A stretch of DNA of 64,000 nt from Streptomyces sp. NBC_01267 (GCF_036241575.1 NZ_CP108455.1:4653501-4717500); one strand, 5' to 3'; counted from the stretch's first letter, positions 41,314-52,393 are shown. The notes: a model not told the origin generated them from the sequence alone. Translations and numbers: made by a program.

Positions 41314-41826
41314 TCAGCCGATGAGGAGAGCGGCGGGCAGCAGCAAGGTCGTGATGCCGAAGGACAGGAGTCCTCGCCCGATCCACTGGTGCTTGCGCCC
41401 TGCGATGCGGCTGGTCTCGGCGAGGGCGATGAGCAGAGCTGGTGACGCCTCGCGGTGTTCTGCCGTGGGGAGCGACACGGCCAGTAGCCCCAGAGCGCAG
41501 GCGCGTTGAACGTCCGCGAAGTGGGTGAGCGGCATCCCGGGCTGCCAGCCGCCGGCGCTGTAGCGCGGTCGTACGGCGAGGAGCAGCGCATACAGCGAGC
41601 TGATCAGTGTGGCGACGCTGAGCCAGTACAGCCCCTGCCCTGCCGGGGAGAGCTGCCGGGGGGACCAGCCCCGGCCGACGAGCAGCGCCGCGTGGACGCT
41701 GCCCGCCAGGCCGAGCGCTGCCATCAGGACGGCCGCCTTGCTGTCGGCCCGGCCGATCTCGGCGCGGATGGTGCCGAGAAGCCTCAGTGACGCCTGCCCG
41801 TCGATGGAACGGTCGGCGGCGGTCAT
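41314..41826 (-). CDS. Pycsar effector-like membrane protein (PycTM-type)
   Basis: A 170-residue protein with an N-terminal helix containing EIGRADSKAAVLMAALGL, then hydrophobic segments at about residues 33-50, 64-84 and 149-168, and the conserved arginine/proline end of the second segment (LLLAVRPRY). The ADxKA element before the first span and the three-span layout are those of the PycTM family, which kills the infected cell by disturbing the membrane when it binds cCMP or cUMP. I recognise the family from its pattern; no search was run. Its ATG overlaps the stop of the SPFH-like gene (ATGA). Confidence 0.72.
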   Translation of the reverse strand: MTAADRSIDGQASLRLLGTIRAEIGRADSKAAVLMAALGLAGSVHAALLVGRGWSPRQLSPAGQGLYWLSVATLISSLYALLLAVRPRYSAGGWQPGMPLTHFADVQRACALGLLAVSLPTAEHREASPALLIALAETSRIAGRKHQWIGRGLLSFGITTLLLPAALLIG

Positions 41827-42926
41827 GGCCGCGCCATGTTTTCCGTGCCCGTGCCCGTGTCCGGAGCGGGCAGGAACAGTTTTGCGTCCTGCTGTGGCTG
41901 GGCGGGGGACGGCTGGGCCAGCAGCCGGTTCATGGTCTCGACCACGTAGTCCTTCGGCTTCTCCATCTGGTAGCTCTCCAGGCCGTGCTCCGTCAGGATG
42001 CGGTTCATCAGTTCAAGCTGGTTCCTGACCAGCTCCGACTGGTCTTCGCGCATGTTCTTCACGACCAGCGCGGTGTCCTCGGGATGCTCTACGAGATGGA
42101 GTACCAGAGCGGCAGAACTGCCCTCCGACAAGTGCGAGCGGTAGAAGCTGATCCGCTCCGCGGTAATCCTCTGCCGGTAGTCCTGCTCTTCGAGCTCCCG
42201 GCGCAGCTGTTCCAGCCTGACCCTGTGTTCCGGGGACGAGGCGGCTGCCTCGTGCCGGGCGGCGCGCAGCCGCCGGCTCTGCGCCCGTTCGCCATCGTCC
42301 GCGCTCAGCCTTACGGTGCAGCCGACCCGCAGGCCTTCCGCCGCGGCGATCGGAGGCGCGGTGTCGAAGGCCTGCTGGACGGCTCTTTCGGCGTCCGGTA
42401 CCGCGTCGGTCCGGTGACGGCGGCTGGCTTCCCGCAGGATTCCGCCGAGGCGCGGGCCGAGCAGCGCGGGCACGTCACGCACTCCCGTCGTGATCACTCG
42501 GGCCGGGTCGACGACCTGCCAGGTGAGGTGGGCGATGCTCTCGAAGCTGAATGCGTCGATGGCGCTGGGCAGCGGGACAGGCAGAGAGACCGGATGCAGG
42601 CTCACATCCACCTCGTAGACGGCGACGTAGCGTTTGCCGACGACATCGCTGAGGCGGGGGCGCCGGGGAGGCATGAAGATCTCGCAGTCTCCCTTCGCCG
42701 TGAAGAACACCAGGGCGTGGTCACTGTGCAGGGACGGCCGCCGGGTCAGGTACGGGAAGCGGGAGAGCTGGCGGACGGTGACCACGGGGTCCTTCAGCAG
42801 GCTGTTCCCGTCGGTGAGCAGACGCTGCTGGGGCTGGGCCTGGGCCTGGAACTGGGGTTGGGCCTGGACACGGGGCTGGAGTCGGGCCTGGGATGTGAGC
42901 CGGGGCGAGAGCAGGGGTTCGGACAT
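41823..42926 (-). CDS. SPFH/band 7-like protein of the island
   Basis: A 367-residue protein without a membrane helix. After a Gln/Ala-rich start (residues about 13-36), residues about 65-210 have the strand/helix pattern of an SPFH domain, with YVAVYEVDVSLHPVSLPVPL, PSAIDAFSFES and HLTWQVVDPARVI. A coiled-coil-like charged helix follows (about 215-265), then HLVEHPEDTALVVKNMREDQ and a Pro/Gln-rich tail. SPFH proteins build rings on membranes and scaffold proteases and channels. Start ATG at 42926 with GAGGAGGA. It sits 23 nt after the NTPase gene. The domain call is moderate. Confidence 0.6.
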   Translation of the reverse strand: MSEPLLSPRLTSQARLQPRVQAQPQFQAQAQPQQRLLTDGNSLLKDPVVTVRQLSRFPYLTRRPSLHSDHALVFFTAKGDCEIFMPPRRPRLSDVVGKRYVAVYEVDVSLHPVSLPVPLPSAIDAFSFESIAHLTWQVVDPARVITTGVRDVPALLGPRLGGILREASRRHRTDAVPDAERAVQQAFDTAPPIAAAEGLRVGCTVRLSADDGERAQSRRLRAARHEAAASSPEHRVRLEQLRRELEEQDYRQRITAERISFYRSHLSEGSSAALVLHLVEHPEDTALVVKNMREDQSELVRNQLELMNRILTEHGLESYQMEKPKDYVVETMNRLLAQPSPAQPQQDAKLFLPAPDTGTGTENMARP

Positions 42927-42949
42927 GGAGTCCTCCTCGTACGGGCCGC

Positions 42950-45064
42950 TCACTGGGGAAGTCCCGCCAGCAGGCGGTCGGCGACCGGCAGGCGGGAGCC
43001 GCTTTCCGTGCTCCACGCGGTGCGCAGCAGGTGTTCGAGGCGTCGGCGCTCGGGTGGGTACTGGGCGAGGCCTGGAAGCAGGACGGACAGCGCCGCCTCC
43101 GCCTCCGGCGCCCGATCGGCAACCCCGACCCACGAGCGCATGGTCCGCAGCGCCGGTCCGGTGTGGCGGGGGTCGTCGAGCGCCGCGCTCCACAGCCTGC
43201 TCAGCTGCTGTGCCTCGCACGGCGTCTGTTCCAGAGCGGTCCTGTACCAGTCCAGGACGAGAGGGCGGTCGTCCGCCTCACTGCTCGGCTGGTCACAGGC
43301 GAGCAGAAAGGCACCGAGGGCGGGATTGCGCACGGCACGGTCCTGTTCGACGAGCACTGCCAGCTTCGCGAGCACCGGTCCGCGGGCAGCGAGCAACAAC
43401 AGTTCTATGGCCTCGACCAGCTCCCGCAACTCCTCGCTCTCGGGCTCCTCCTCGCCCTGCTTCTTGCGGTCCTTCTCTTTCCGGGAGTGCTCGCGAGCCG
43501 CTGTGATCAACGCCTGCAGTGCGTCGTCGGGTAGCACCGGACCGAGCAGACCGTAGGCGCGGATCGCGGTCCAGCGACGGTTCTCGTCATCGCCGGTGCA
43601 CCAGGAATGGAGGATCTGCGGGATGCCGACGGCGTGCAGCAGGTGCGCCAGAGTGAGGGCGTTGGCAGCGGCCAGCCGGGCGGCGTAGCTTCGGGAATCG
43701 GCCCACGGCTCGATGAGATGGGCGAGGCCGGACGACAGGTCGGAGCGGGTGAGCAGGGCAGCCGCCGCCGATGCCCGGGTCCGGACGAGAGGGCGGCCGT
43801 CGGCGGCGAGGTCACGTAGCCAGGCGACCAGCGCGGGGCGAGCCGAGGGATACAACATCCATACGGTGTGCAGCAGTTGAGGTGCGACACGGCCGTCCTG
43901 GAAGGCGGCCATGTACTGAGGCACGGCGCCCCAGACTGTCGTCTCGGGTGCCTCGTAGCCACGTGCCCTGGCCTGCCTGAGGCGGGCGCTCCGAGAGTTG
44001 CCGAACACCGCCACGCCGGCCGGCTGGTGCGGGTTCTCGATCCGCTGGAGCCAGGTGAACAGCCCGTCGGCCAATTCGGCGGCGAGTGCGTAGGGCGCGT
44101 CGTCGAAGACACCGAGAGAGATCAGAAAGGCTCTGTCGTGCAGGGAGAGCCCGTCGCCGGTCAGCCAGGACTCGATCTGTGTCTGGACGGTTGCCTCTCC
44201 GAAGGAGACAAGGCTGGCTTCTTCGGCGGTGCCCGCGGCGACGGCGACGAGCTGGTTCGCGAAGGCGGCGGCCTCGCCTGGCGGGTGATCCCGTTCGAGG
44301 AACGTGTCGACGGCCGCAAGATCGCGTACGCGCTCCCAGCCCGCGACGCCCTCCGCAGCGCAGACATGGGAGGCCAGTACGTCTGCGGCGAGGGGCGGCT
44401 CCCAGGGGAGCGGGGTCAGGTCACCGGAGGCGGCGGAGTCGGCCACCGTGATCACCAGATGACCGCCGCCACGGATCAACTGCTCGCGAATGGCGTGCAG
44501 ATGCACCCGTTGCAGGGGCCGGTTCCGGCTGACGGCGAGATCGGCCAGCAAGTACCCGACAGCGCTGTCCAGCTGATCGCGTACGGCGGTCGGCGCAGTG
44601 TCGGAGGGAAGCGACCGGACCTGGCCGAGCCCTAGCCTGTGGAGCAGCATCAGGCCGGCCGAGCTTCGACCGGTGGCCCGGCTGCCCGTCAGGACCAGCA
44701 CCCGCTCCTCACGCAGCCGGGTCAGTGCCTCGGTGAAGAGCGGGCCTTCCGTGAAGACCAGGGACAGCCGTGCCACGTCGTCCGCCGGGATCTCACCGGA
44801 CAGCGGGCGTGGCTCGCTGTACGCGCCGAACTGGTAGACCACGTCCCCGTGCACGTGGCCCCCGGTCACCCCGTACTGCGAACCGCCGATCAGTGCGCTG
44901 GCCAGGTCGACCGGGCTGTGCTCGATGAGATCGAGCCGGGCGGCCCACGCGGGCGGTCGCTGCTCCTGGGCCTCCTCCTCCGCTTCCTGAGCCTTCTCCT
45001 CGTCCGCCTTCTCCTCGTCGGGGACGGTCCCCGCGGCCTTCGCCGCTTCAGCCGGGCCCGTCAC
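42950..45064 (-). CDS. P-loop NTPase with HEAT-like repeats, island core protein
   Basis: A 704-residue protein. Residues 1-35 are charged (EEKA/EEEAQ repeats). A glycine-rich motif SQYGVTGGHVHGDVVYQFG at about 62-80 matches one in the cyclase. Residues about 120-260 look like a P-loop NTPase, with LTGSRATGRSSAG at 126-138 as Walker A, in which Arg133 replaces the usual Lys, and GGGHLVITVADS as a possible Walker B. The remaining 430 residues are repetitive alpha-helix with Ala/Leu-rich pairs (for example RASAAAALLTRSDL, AARLAAANALTLAH), like HEAT or Armadillo repeats. It resembles a STAND-type sensor. GTG overlaps the cyclase stop. Confidence 0.65.
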   Translation of the reverse strand: MTGPAEAAKAAGTVPDEEKADEEKAQEAEEEAQEQRPPAWAARLDLIEHSPVDLASALIGGSQYGVTGGHVHGDVVYQFGAYSEPRPLSGEIPADDVARLSLVFTEGPLFTEALTRLREERVLVLTGSRATGRSSAGLMLLHRLGLGQVRSLPSDTAPTAVRDQLDSAVGYLLADLAVSRNRPLQRVHLHAIREQLIRGGGHLVITVADSAASGDLTPLPWEPPLAADVLASHVCAAEGVAGWERVRDLAAVDTFLERDHPPGEAAAFANQLVAVAAGTAEEASLVSFGEATVQTQIESWLTGDGLSLHDRAFLISLGVFDDAPYALAAELADGLFTWLQRIENPHQPAGVAVFGNSRSARLRQARARGYEAPETTVWGAVPQYMAAFQDGRVAPQLLHTVWMLYPSARPALVAWLRDLAADGRPLVRTRASAAAALLTRSDLSSGLAHLIEPWADSRSYAARLAAANALTLAHLLHAVGIPQILHSWCTGDDENRRWTAIRAYGLLGPVLPDDALQALITAAREHSRKEKDRKKQGEEEPESEELRELVEAIELLLLAARGPVLAKLAVLVEQDRAVRNPALGAFLLACDQPSSEADDRPLVLDWYRTALEQTPCEAQQLSRLWSAALDDPRHTGPALRTMRSWVGVADRAPEAEAALSVLLPGLAQYPPERRRLEHLLRTAWSTESGSRLPVADRLLAGLPQ

Positions 45065-45816
45065 CGGGTTTCCCCGGACCGAGGGCCGAAGGAGAAGTTG
45101 GCCCCGCCGTGCACGGTGCCACCGGCCACGCCGTACTGGTCTCCCATGATGTGGACGGAGCCCGGCCCGGCCGGTTTCGCCGACGACGTCGGGGACGCGC
45201 CGGATTCGGCGGCTGCCGCGCTCGGAGAAGTGCTCCCGGCGGACGTCGGCAACGGGCCGTGCAGCCAGGCTGACAGGGGCCCGTTCTTGCTGTCCGGCGT
45301 GATGGGGCGGAATTCCTCCGGCCGGATGCCGGGGTGACCGTGCCTGACGATGCCCTGGTGCACGGAGTCCGACACGCAGAGGGCGAAGTCGTCCGGCCGC
45401 TCGCGCAGTGCGCTGCGCAGCTCGTTCGCGTCGAGCAGACGGCAGGCGTGGTTCAGATCGGAGCCGACCCAGCCGTTCTGGTCGTCGATGGCGACGTACC
45501 CGGTGGCCAGGACGGCGCGCAGCCGGATCTGGGAGCTGCCGGAGGCCCGCTGGTTGGTGGCACGCAGTTGGACGGGCAGCTCGGTGATCAGCGCCCGCAA
45601 GAGCGCACCGACCGACGCGTTGGCGTCGATCAGCTCCATCACGGAGTCACCGCGGTCAGCGCGCTGCCGCTGGGACTCGTCGATGGCGGCGGCGCCCAGG
45701 GTGTTGTCGGTGATGTCGTAGAGCATGCGCCGCAAGTACGCCTGCTCGACGTCGGTGCGGTCGCTGTAGCGCTCGATGTCCAGGAGCAGCAGGGTCCGGT
45801 TCACGGGGGTGTTCAT
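45061..45816 (-). CDS. Class III-type nucleotide cyclase, candidate signal generator
   Basis: A 251-residue protein with a single cyclase-like domain. Metal-binding Asp13 lies in LLLLDIERYSDR, Asp57 in ADRGDSVMELID, then RLRAVLATGYVAIDD and GSDLNHACRLLDA with Asn122 and Arg126, the pair four residues apart that stabilises the transition state. This is the class III set. The 75-residue C-terminal tail is Ala/Ser/Pro-rich and ends in VHIMGDQYGVAGGTVHGG, shared with the NTPase. The product (cAMP, cGMP, cCMP or cUMP) cannot be told. First gene of the five-gene operon; ATG at 45816 follows GAGAGG. Confidence 0.78.
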   Translation of the reverse strand: MNTPVNRTLLLLDIERYSDRTDVEQAYLRRMLYDITDNTLGAAAIDESQRQRADRGDSVMELIDANASVGALLRALITELPVQLRATNQRASGSSQIRLRAVLATGYVAIDDQNGWVGSDLNHACRLLDANELRSALRERPDDFALCVSDSVHQGIVRHGHPGIRPEEFRPITPDSKNGPLSAWLHGPLPTSAGSTSPSAAAAESGASPTSSAKPAGPGSVHIMGDQYGVAGGTVHGGANFSFGPRSGETR

Positions 45817-45932
45817 GAAGGCCTCTCGGTCGGTTTGCCGTACGACGGCAGACTGGCCGGAGCGGAACGCCGCTGGTGAGGGCAGATGGCACTGAGGAAG
45901 TGTGACCGTGTGCACAGAAGGACGGGCGGACC

Positions 45933-46637
45933 TCAGGCACCCGCGCCGATCCGTCGCAGTACGTCCGGGCGCAGGATGATCAGGGTGCGGCGCCCCGTCA
46001 CGACGACCTCGCGTTCCCTCAGCTCCCTGAGGAGGCGCTGGACCATCTCTCGTGAGGCTCCGATGGAACCCGCGAGCTCGACCTTGCTCAGGGGTACGGC
46101 CAGTTCGATGCCCTCGGGAAGGGCCCGCCCGTGAGTCCTCGCCAGTTCCAGCAGCAGTACGGCAAGGCGTTCGCGAACGGTGAGGGAGGCGAACTCCAAC
46201 CGCCGCTGGTCGGCGGCCCGGGTGCGGTCGCTGGAGAGGCCGAGCAGTTGCATCGCCGCCTCGGGAAACTCGGACAGGTACGTCCGGAACCCGCTGTAGT
46301 CGATCGCGCGGGCCTGTACCGGCTCCAGGGCGGTGACCGTGGCTGATCGCGGGCGGCCGGTGAGGGCGGCGGATTCACCGATGATGTCTCCCGGCCCGCG
46401 CAGTGCCAGCAGAGCCACGTAGCCGTTGAGCGCGGTGGCCGTCACCTTGGTCCAGCCGTGCAGGACGAGCAGGACATGGGCGGACGGCTCGTATTCCCTT
46501 ACCAGCTCCCGCCGAGGTGCGAATTGCATTTCCCTGCCGAGAGTGAGCAGCGCGTCGCGTTCCTTGTCCTCCAGCCTGGCCAGGAAGGGGACCCTGTCGT
46601 CAAGGCCGTCGTCCCCCGGAGTCGGCACCTTTGCCAT
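45933..46637 (-). CDS. Crp/Fnr-family cyclic-nucleotide-binding transcriptional regulator
   Basis: A 234-residue regulator. The cyclic nucleotide domain includes HVLLVLHGWTKVTATALNGY and the phosphate-binding cassette GDIIGESAALTGRPRSATVT, with Gly87-Glu88 and Arg97-Ser98 in the positions that contact cAMP-type ligands in Crp. A dimerisation helix follows, then a winged helix-turn-helix (PLSKVELAGSIGASREMVQR). The ATG at 46637 is the best start; longer forms begin in poorly biased sequence. It lies 116 nt upstream of the cyclase gene and is divergent from rpsL, so it probably senses the cyclase product and controls the island. Confidence 0.85.
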   Translation of the reverse strand: MAKVPTPGDDGLDDRVPFLARLEDKERDALLTLGREMQFAPRRELVREYEPSAHVLLVLHGWTKVTATALNGYVALLALRGPGDIIGESAALTGRPRSATVTALEPVQARAIDYSGFRTYLSEFPEAAMQLLGLSSDRTRAADQRRLEFASLTVRERLAVLLLELARTHGRALPEGIELAVPLSKVELAGSIGASREMVQRLLRELREREVVVTGRRTLIILRPDVLRRIGAGA

Positions 46638-46782
46638 GGCCTTCTCCGTCCCCCCCGATGCGGCCCGCAGAGCCAAGTTACTGAAGCGGGATCTTCGCCG
46701 GGCGGGAACACGAAGAGAGCTCGGCGAACAGGGAACGCCCACGAAAAGAATCATGGTCTGCCAGGGGGGCGTCGCATTTGTT

Positions 46783-46811
46783 TTGACCGCAGTCGGTGAG
46801 GTAGGTACGCT
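46783..46811 (+). promoter_or_regulatory. Promoter of the rpsL operon
   Basis: TTGACC at 46783-46788 and TACGCT at 46806-46811 with a 17-nt spacer form a strong promoter. Transcription from about 46818 gives a leader of nearly 190 nt before rpsL. The stretch 46638-46782 shows no gene and would hold the crp promoter in the other direction. Confidence 0.75.
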
Positions 46812-46930
46812 CTGACCTTGTGCCTGGGGTGTGCCCTGGCTCCTGTGCGTGTCTTCAACCGCATGACGAGTCCTTGAGCGGCCATCGCAATCTGCGCTCT
46901 TTCCGCCGTTCGGCGGAGGTCCGCAGTATT

Positions 46931-46958
46931 CGACACACCCGACCGCGTGGGTCGGAGA
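46931..46958 (+). promoter_or_regulatory. Leader element shared with rpsJ (rpsL copy)
   Basis: A 28-nt segment that differs at one base (A instead of G, position 7 of the element) from the one in the rpsJ leader at 57405-57432. It contains the hairpin CCGACC-GCGTG-GGTCGG and begins CGACAC. It sits 48 nt before the rpsL start. Its nature (protein site, processing site or antitermination signal) is unknown. Confidence 0.6.
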
Positions 46959-47005
46959 TGTTCCAGGTTAGTTTCACTACACGGCACACAGAAACCGGAG
47001 AAGTA

Positions 47006-47377
47006 GTGCCTACGATCCAGCAGCTGGTCCGGAAGGGCCGGCAGGACAAGGTCGAGAAGAACAAGACCCCCGCGCTCGAGGGCTCGCCCCAGCGTCGTGG
47101 CGTCTGCACGCGTGTCTTCACGACCACCCCGAAGAAGCCCAACTCGGCGCTCCGTAAGGTCGCGCGTGTTCGCCTGACCTCCGGCATCGAGGTCACGGCC
47201 TACATCCCGGGTGAGGGACACAACCTGCAGGAGCACTCCATCGTGCTCGTGCGTGGTGGCCGTGTGAAGGACCTGCCTGGTGTTCGCTACAAGATCATCC
47301 GCGGTTCCCTCGACACCCAGGGTGTCAAGAACCGCAAGCAGGCCCGCAGCCGCTACGGCGCCAAGAAGGAGAAGTAA
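47006..47377 (+). CDS. rpsL: 30S ribosomal protein S12
   Basis: A 123-residue decoding-centre protein. Lys43 (in TTTPKKPNS) and Lys88 (in RGGRVKDL) are both wild type, so there is no streptomycin-resistance change. The GTG at 47006 follows GGAGAAGTA and gives the normal start [14 protein letters not shown]. First gene of rpsL-rpsG-fusA-tuf. Confidence 0.98.
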   Translation: MPTIQQLVRKGRQDKVEKNKTPALEGSPQRRGVCTRVFTTTPKKPNSALRKVARVRLTSGIEVTAYIPGEGHNLQEHSIVLVRGGRVKDLPGVRYKIIRGSLDTQGVKNRKQARSRYGAKKEK

Positions 47378-47379
47378 GA

Positions 47380-47850
47380 ATGCCTCGTAAGGGCCCCGCC
47401 CCGAAGCGCCCGGTCATCATTGACCCGGTCTATGGTTCTCCTCTTGTCACCTCGCTGATCAACAAGATCCTGCTCAACGGCAAGCGTTCCACTGCCGAGC
47501 GGATCGTGTACGGCGCCATGGAAGGCCTCCGCGAGAAGACCGGCGCAGACCCGGTCATCACGCTGAAGCGCGCGCTTGAGAACGTCAAGCCGTCGCTCGA
47601 GGTCAAGTCCCGCCGTGTCGGTGGCGCCACCTACCAGGTGCCGATCGAGGTCAAGCCCGGTCGTGCCGCCACCCTCGCCCTGCGCTGGGTCGTCGGTTAC
47701 TCCCGCGCCCGTCGCGAGAAGACGATGACGGAGCGGCTCACCAACGAGCTGCTCGACGCCTCCAACGGTCTTGGCGCTGCCGTCAAGAAGCGCGAGGACA
47801 CCCACAAGATGGCCGAGTCCAACAAGGCCTTCGCGCACTACCGCTGGTAG
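47380..47850 (+). CDS. rpsG: 30S ribosomal protein S7
   Basis: A 156-residue protein of the small-subunit head that starts 30S assembly and usually regulates this operon. It begins [20 protein letters not shown] and includes [20 protein letters not shown] and the C-terminal [12 protein letters not shown] at 47380 lies two bases after the rpsL stop with GAAGGAGAAG in the end of rpsL as its binding site. Confidence 0.98.
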   Translation: MPRKGPAPKRPVIIDPVYGSPLVTSLINKILLNGKRSTAERIVYGAMEGLREKTGADPVITLKRALENVKPSLEVKSRRVGGATYQVPIEVKPGRAATLALRWVVGYSRARREKTMTERLTNELLDASNGLGAAVKKREDTHKMAESNKAFAHYRW

Positions 47851-47888
47851 TCGCTACCCACATCGAGACCGAGAGAAGATTGAGCCTT

Positions 47889-50018
<2,130 letters not shown>

Positions 50019-50059
50019 CTCTTCCGAGTCCACGCTTTAGGCTTGTCACCGGAGCCACT

Positions 50060-50092
50060 GGGGCATTCGGCGCGTAATGCGCCGAATGCCCC
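50060..50092 (+). other. Perfect hairpin between fusA and tuf
   Basis: A 14-bp perfect stem GGGGCATTCGGCGC/GCGCCGAATGCCCC with a GTAAT loop. There is no T-run. It may be an attenuator or an mRNA-processing and stability element that helps express tuf more than fusA. Confidence 0.7.
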
Positions 50093-50168
50093 GGGCCCCG
50101 GCATCCCAGCAAAGATCACCTGGCGCCGATGAAGCAAGGCGTACAGAACCACTCCGCAGGAGGACCCA

Positions 50169-51362
<1,194 letters not shown>

Positions 51363-51404
51363 TTACTTGACGGTCTGACCTGGTAGCTCCGCACCAGAGC
51401 ACCG

Positions 51405-51450
51405 AGAAGGGCCCCCGGCCCGCCGTTCGCGGCGGACCGGGGGCCCTTCT
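51405..51450 (+). terminator. Terminator after tuf
   Basis: A long stem AGAAGGGCCCCCGG/CCGGGGGCCCTTCT with an inner CCGCC/GGCGG hairpin. It ends the str operon and faces the convergent deacetylase gene. Confidence 0.85.
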
Positions 51451-51484
51451 GCGTTGCCCGCGACTGTCTGGCCGGGGCGGTCGG

Positions 51485-52393
51485 CTACCGGGTGTAGGGG
51501 AGGACGAATTCGTAGTCCTGCGCGAGGAGTTGCGGCAGGTAGTCGGCGACGGCCTGAACGGTCTGGTCGCGGTTGCCGCCGCCGTCGTGCTGGAGGATGA
51601 CGCTGCCCGGCGAGGCCCCGGTCAGTACCGCCTGCTCGATCTTGGACACTCCGGGACGCGCCCAGTCGTTGGTGTCGATGTTCCAGCCCAGCGGCTCCAT
51701 GCCGAGGTCCGCGCAGATCGCCAGGGACTCCGCGTTCCAGTCGCCGTAGGGCGCGCGGCACCAGCGCGGGGGAGCACCCAGGGTCTTCTCGATGATCTCG
51801 CTGGTGCGGCCCAGCTGGTCCCTGACCTGTGCGCCGGAGAGCTTGGTGAGCTGGGGATGGGTGTACGAGTGGTTGGCGATCTGGTGGCCCTCGGCGGAGA
51901 CGGCGTGGAGCAGTTCGGGGAACGCGGTGGCGTTCTCGCCGATGACGAAGAACGTCGCCCGGATCCGGTACTTGCGCAGCACCGCCAGGACCTGCGGGGT
52001 GTTCACCGGGTGCGGGCCGTCGTCGAAGGTGAGCGCGATCCTGCGGCCCTTCGGGGCGGGGAGGACGTACTCCGCCGACGTACGGACCTGGGCGTGCGCC
52101 GGGGGCACCCCCATGGAGCTGTCGCCCGCGATGGCCCGCAGCCGGAAGTGCTCGGGGTTCTGTCGTACCCCGGGCCGTACGGCGGCGGGGCCCGCGGCTC
52201 CGGTCACGGGAGCACTCGGGGTGGGTGTCGCCGGTGGCGTTCCGCTGCCCTTGGGGCCGGGGGTTCCCCGGGAGGCCCCCCGGTCCGGAGCGATGTTCAG
52301 GACGTCCGTGGCGAAGGCCGCGCACATCACGCCGGTGGCGATGGCGGCGGTCAGGAATTGCCTTCGTGATTTTGTGTGATGATCTGATTGCAT
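51485..52393 (-). CDS. Secreted polysaccharide deacetylase (NodB domain)
   Basis: A 302-residue protein with an N-terminal twin-arginine-like signal (KSRRQFLTAAIATGVMCAAF), a Pro/Thr-rich linker, and the carbohydrate esterase 4 domain: ALTFDDGPHPVN with the metal and catalytic aspartates, ANHSYTHPQLTKLS with the two metal histidines, RAPYGDWN and the final VILQHDGGGNR. It should remove acetyl groups from a cell-wall or extracellular sugar polymer such as peptidoglycan or chitin; the substrate is not determinable. It converges with tuf, and the PIG-L deacetylase follows upstream on the same strand. Confidence 0.9.
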   Translation of the reverse strand: MQSDHHTKSRRQFLTAAIATGVMCAAFATDVLNIAPDRGASRGTPGPKGSGTPPATPTPSAPVTGAAGPAAVRPGVRQNPEHFRLRAIAGDSSMGVPPAHAQVRTSAEYVLPAPKGRRIALTFDDGPHPVNTPQVLAVLRKYRIRATFFVIGENATAFPELLHAVSAEGHQIANHSYTHPQLTKLSGAQVRDQLGRTSEIIEKTLGAPPRWCRAPYGDWNAESLAICADLGMEPLGWNIDTNDWARPGVSKIEQAVLTGASPGSVILQHDGGGNRDQTVQAVADYLPQLLAQDYEFVLPYTR

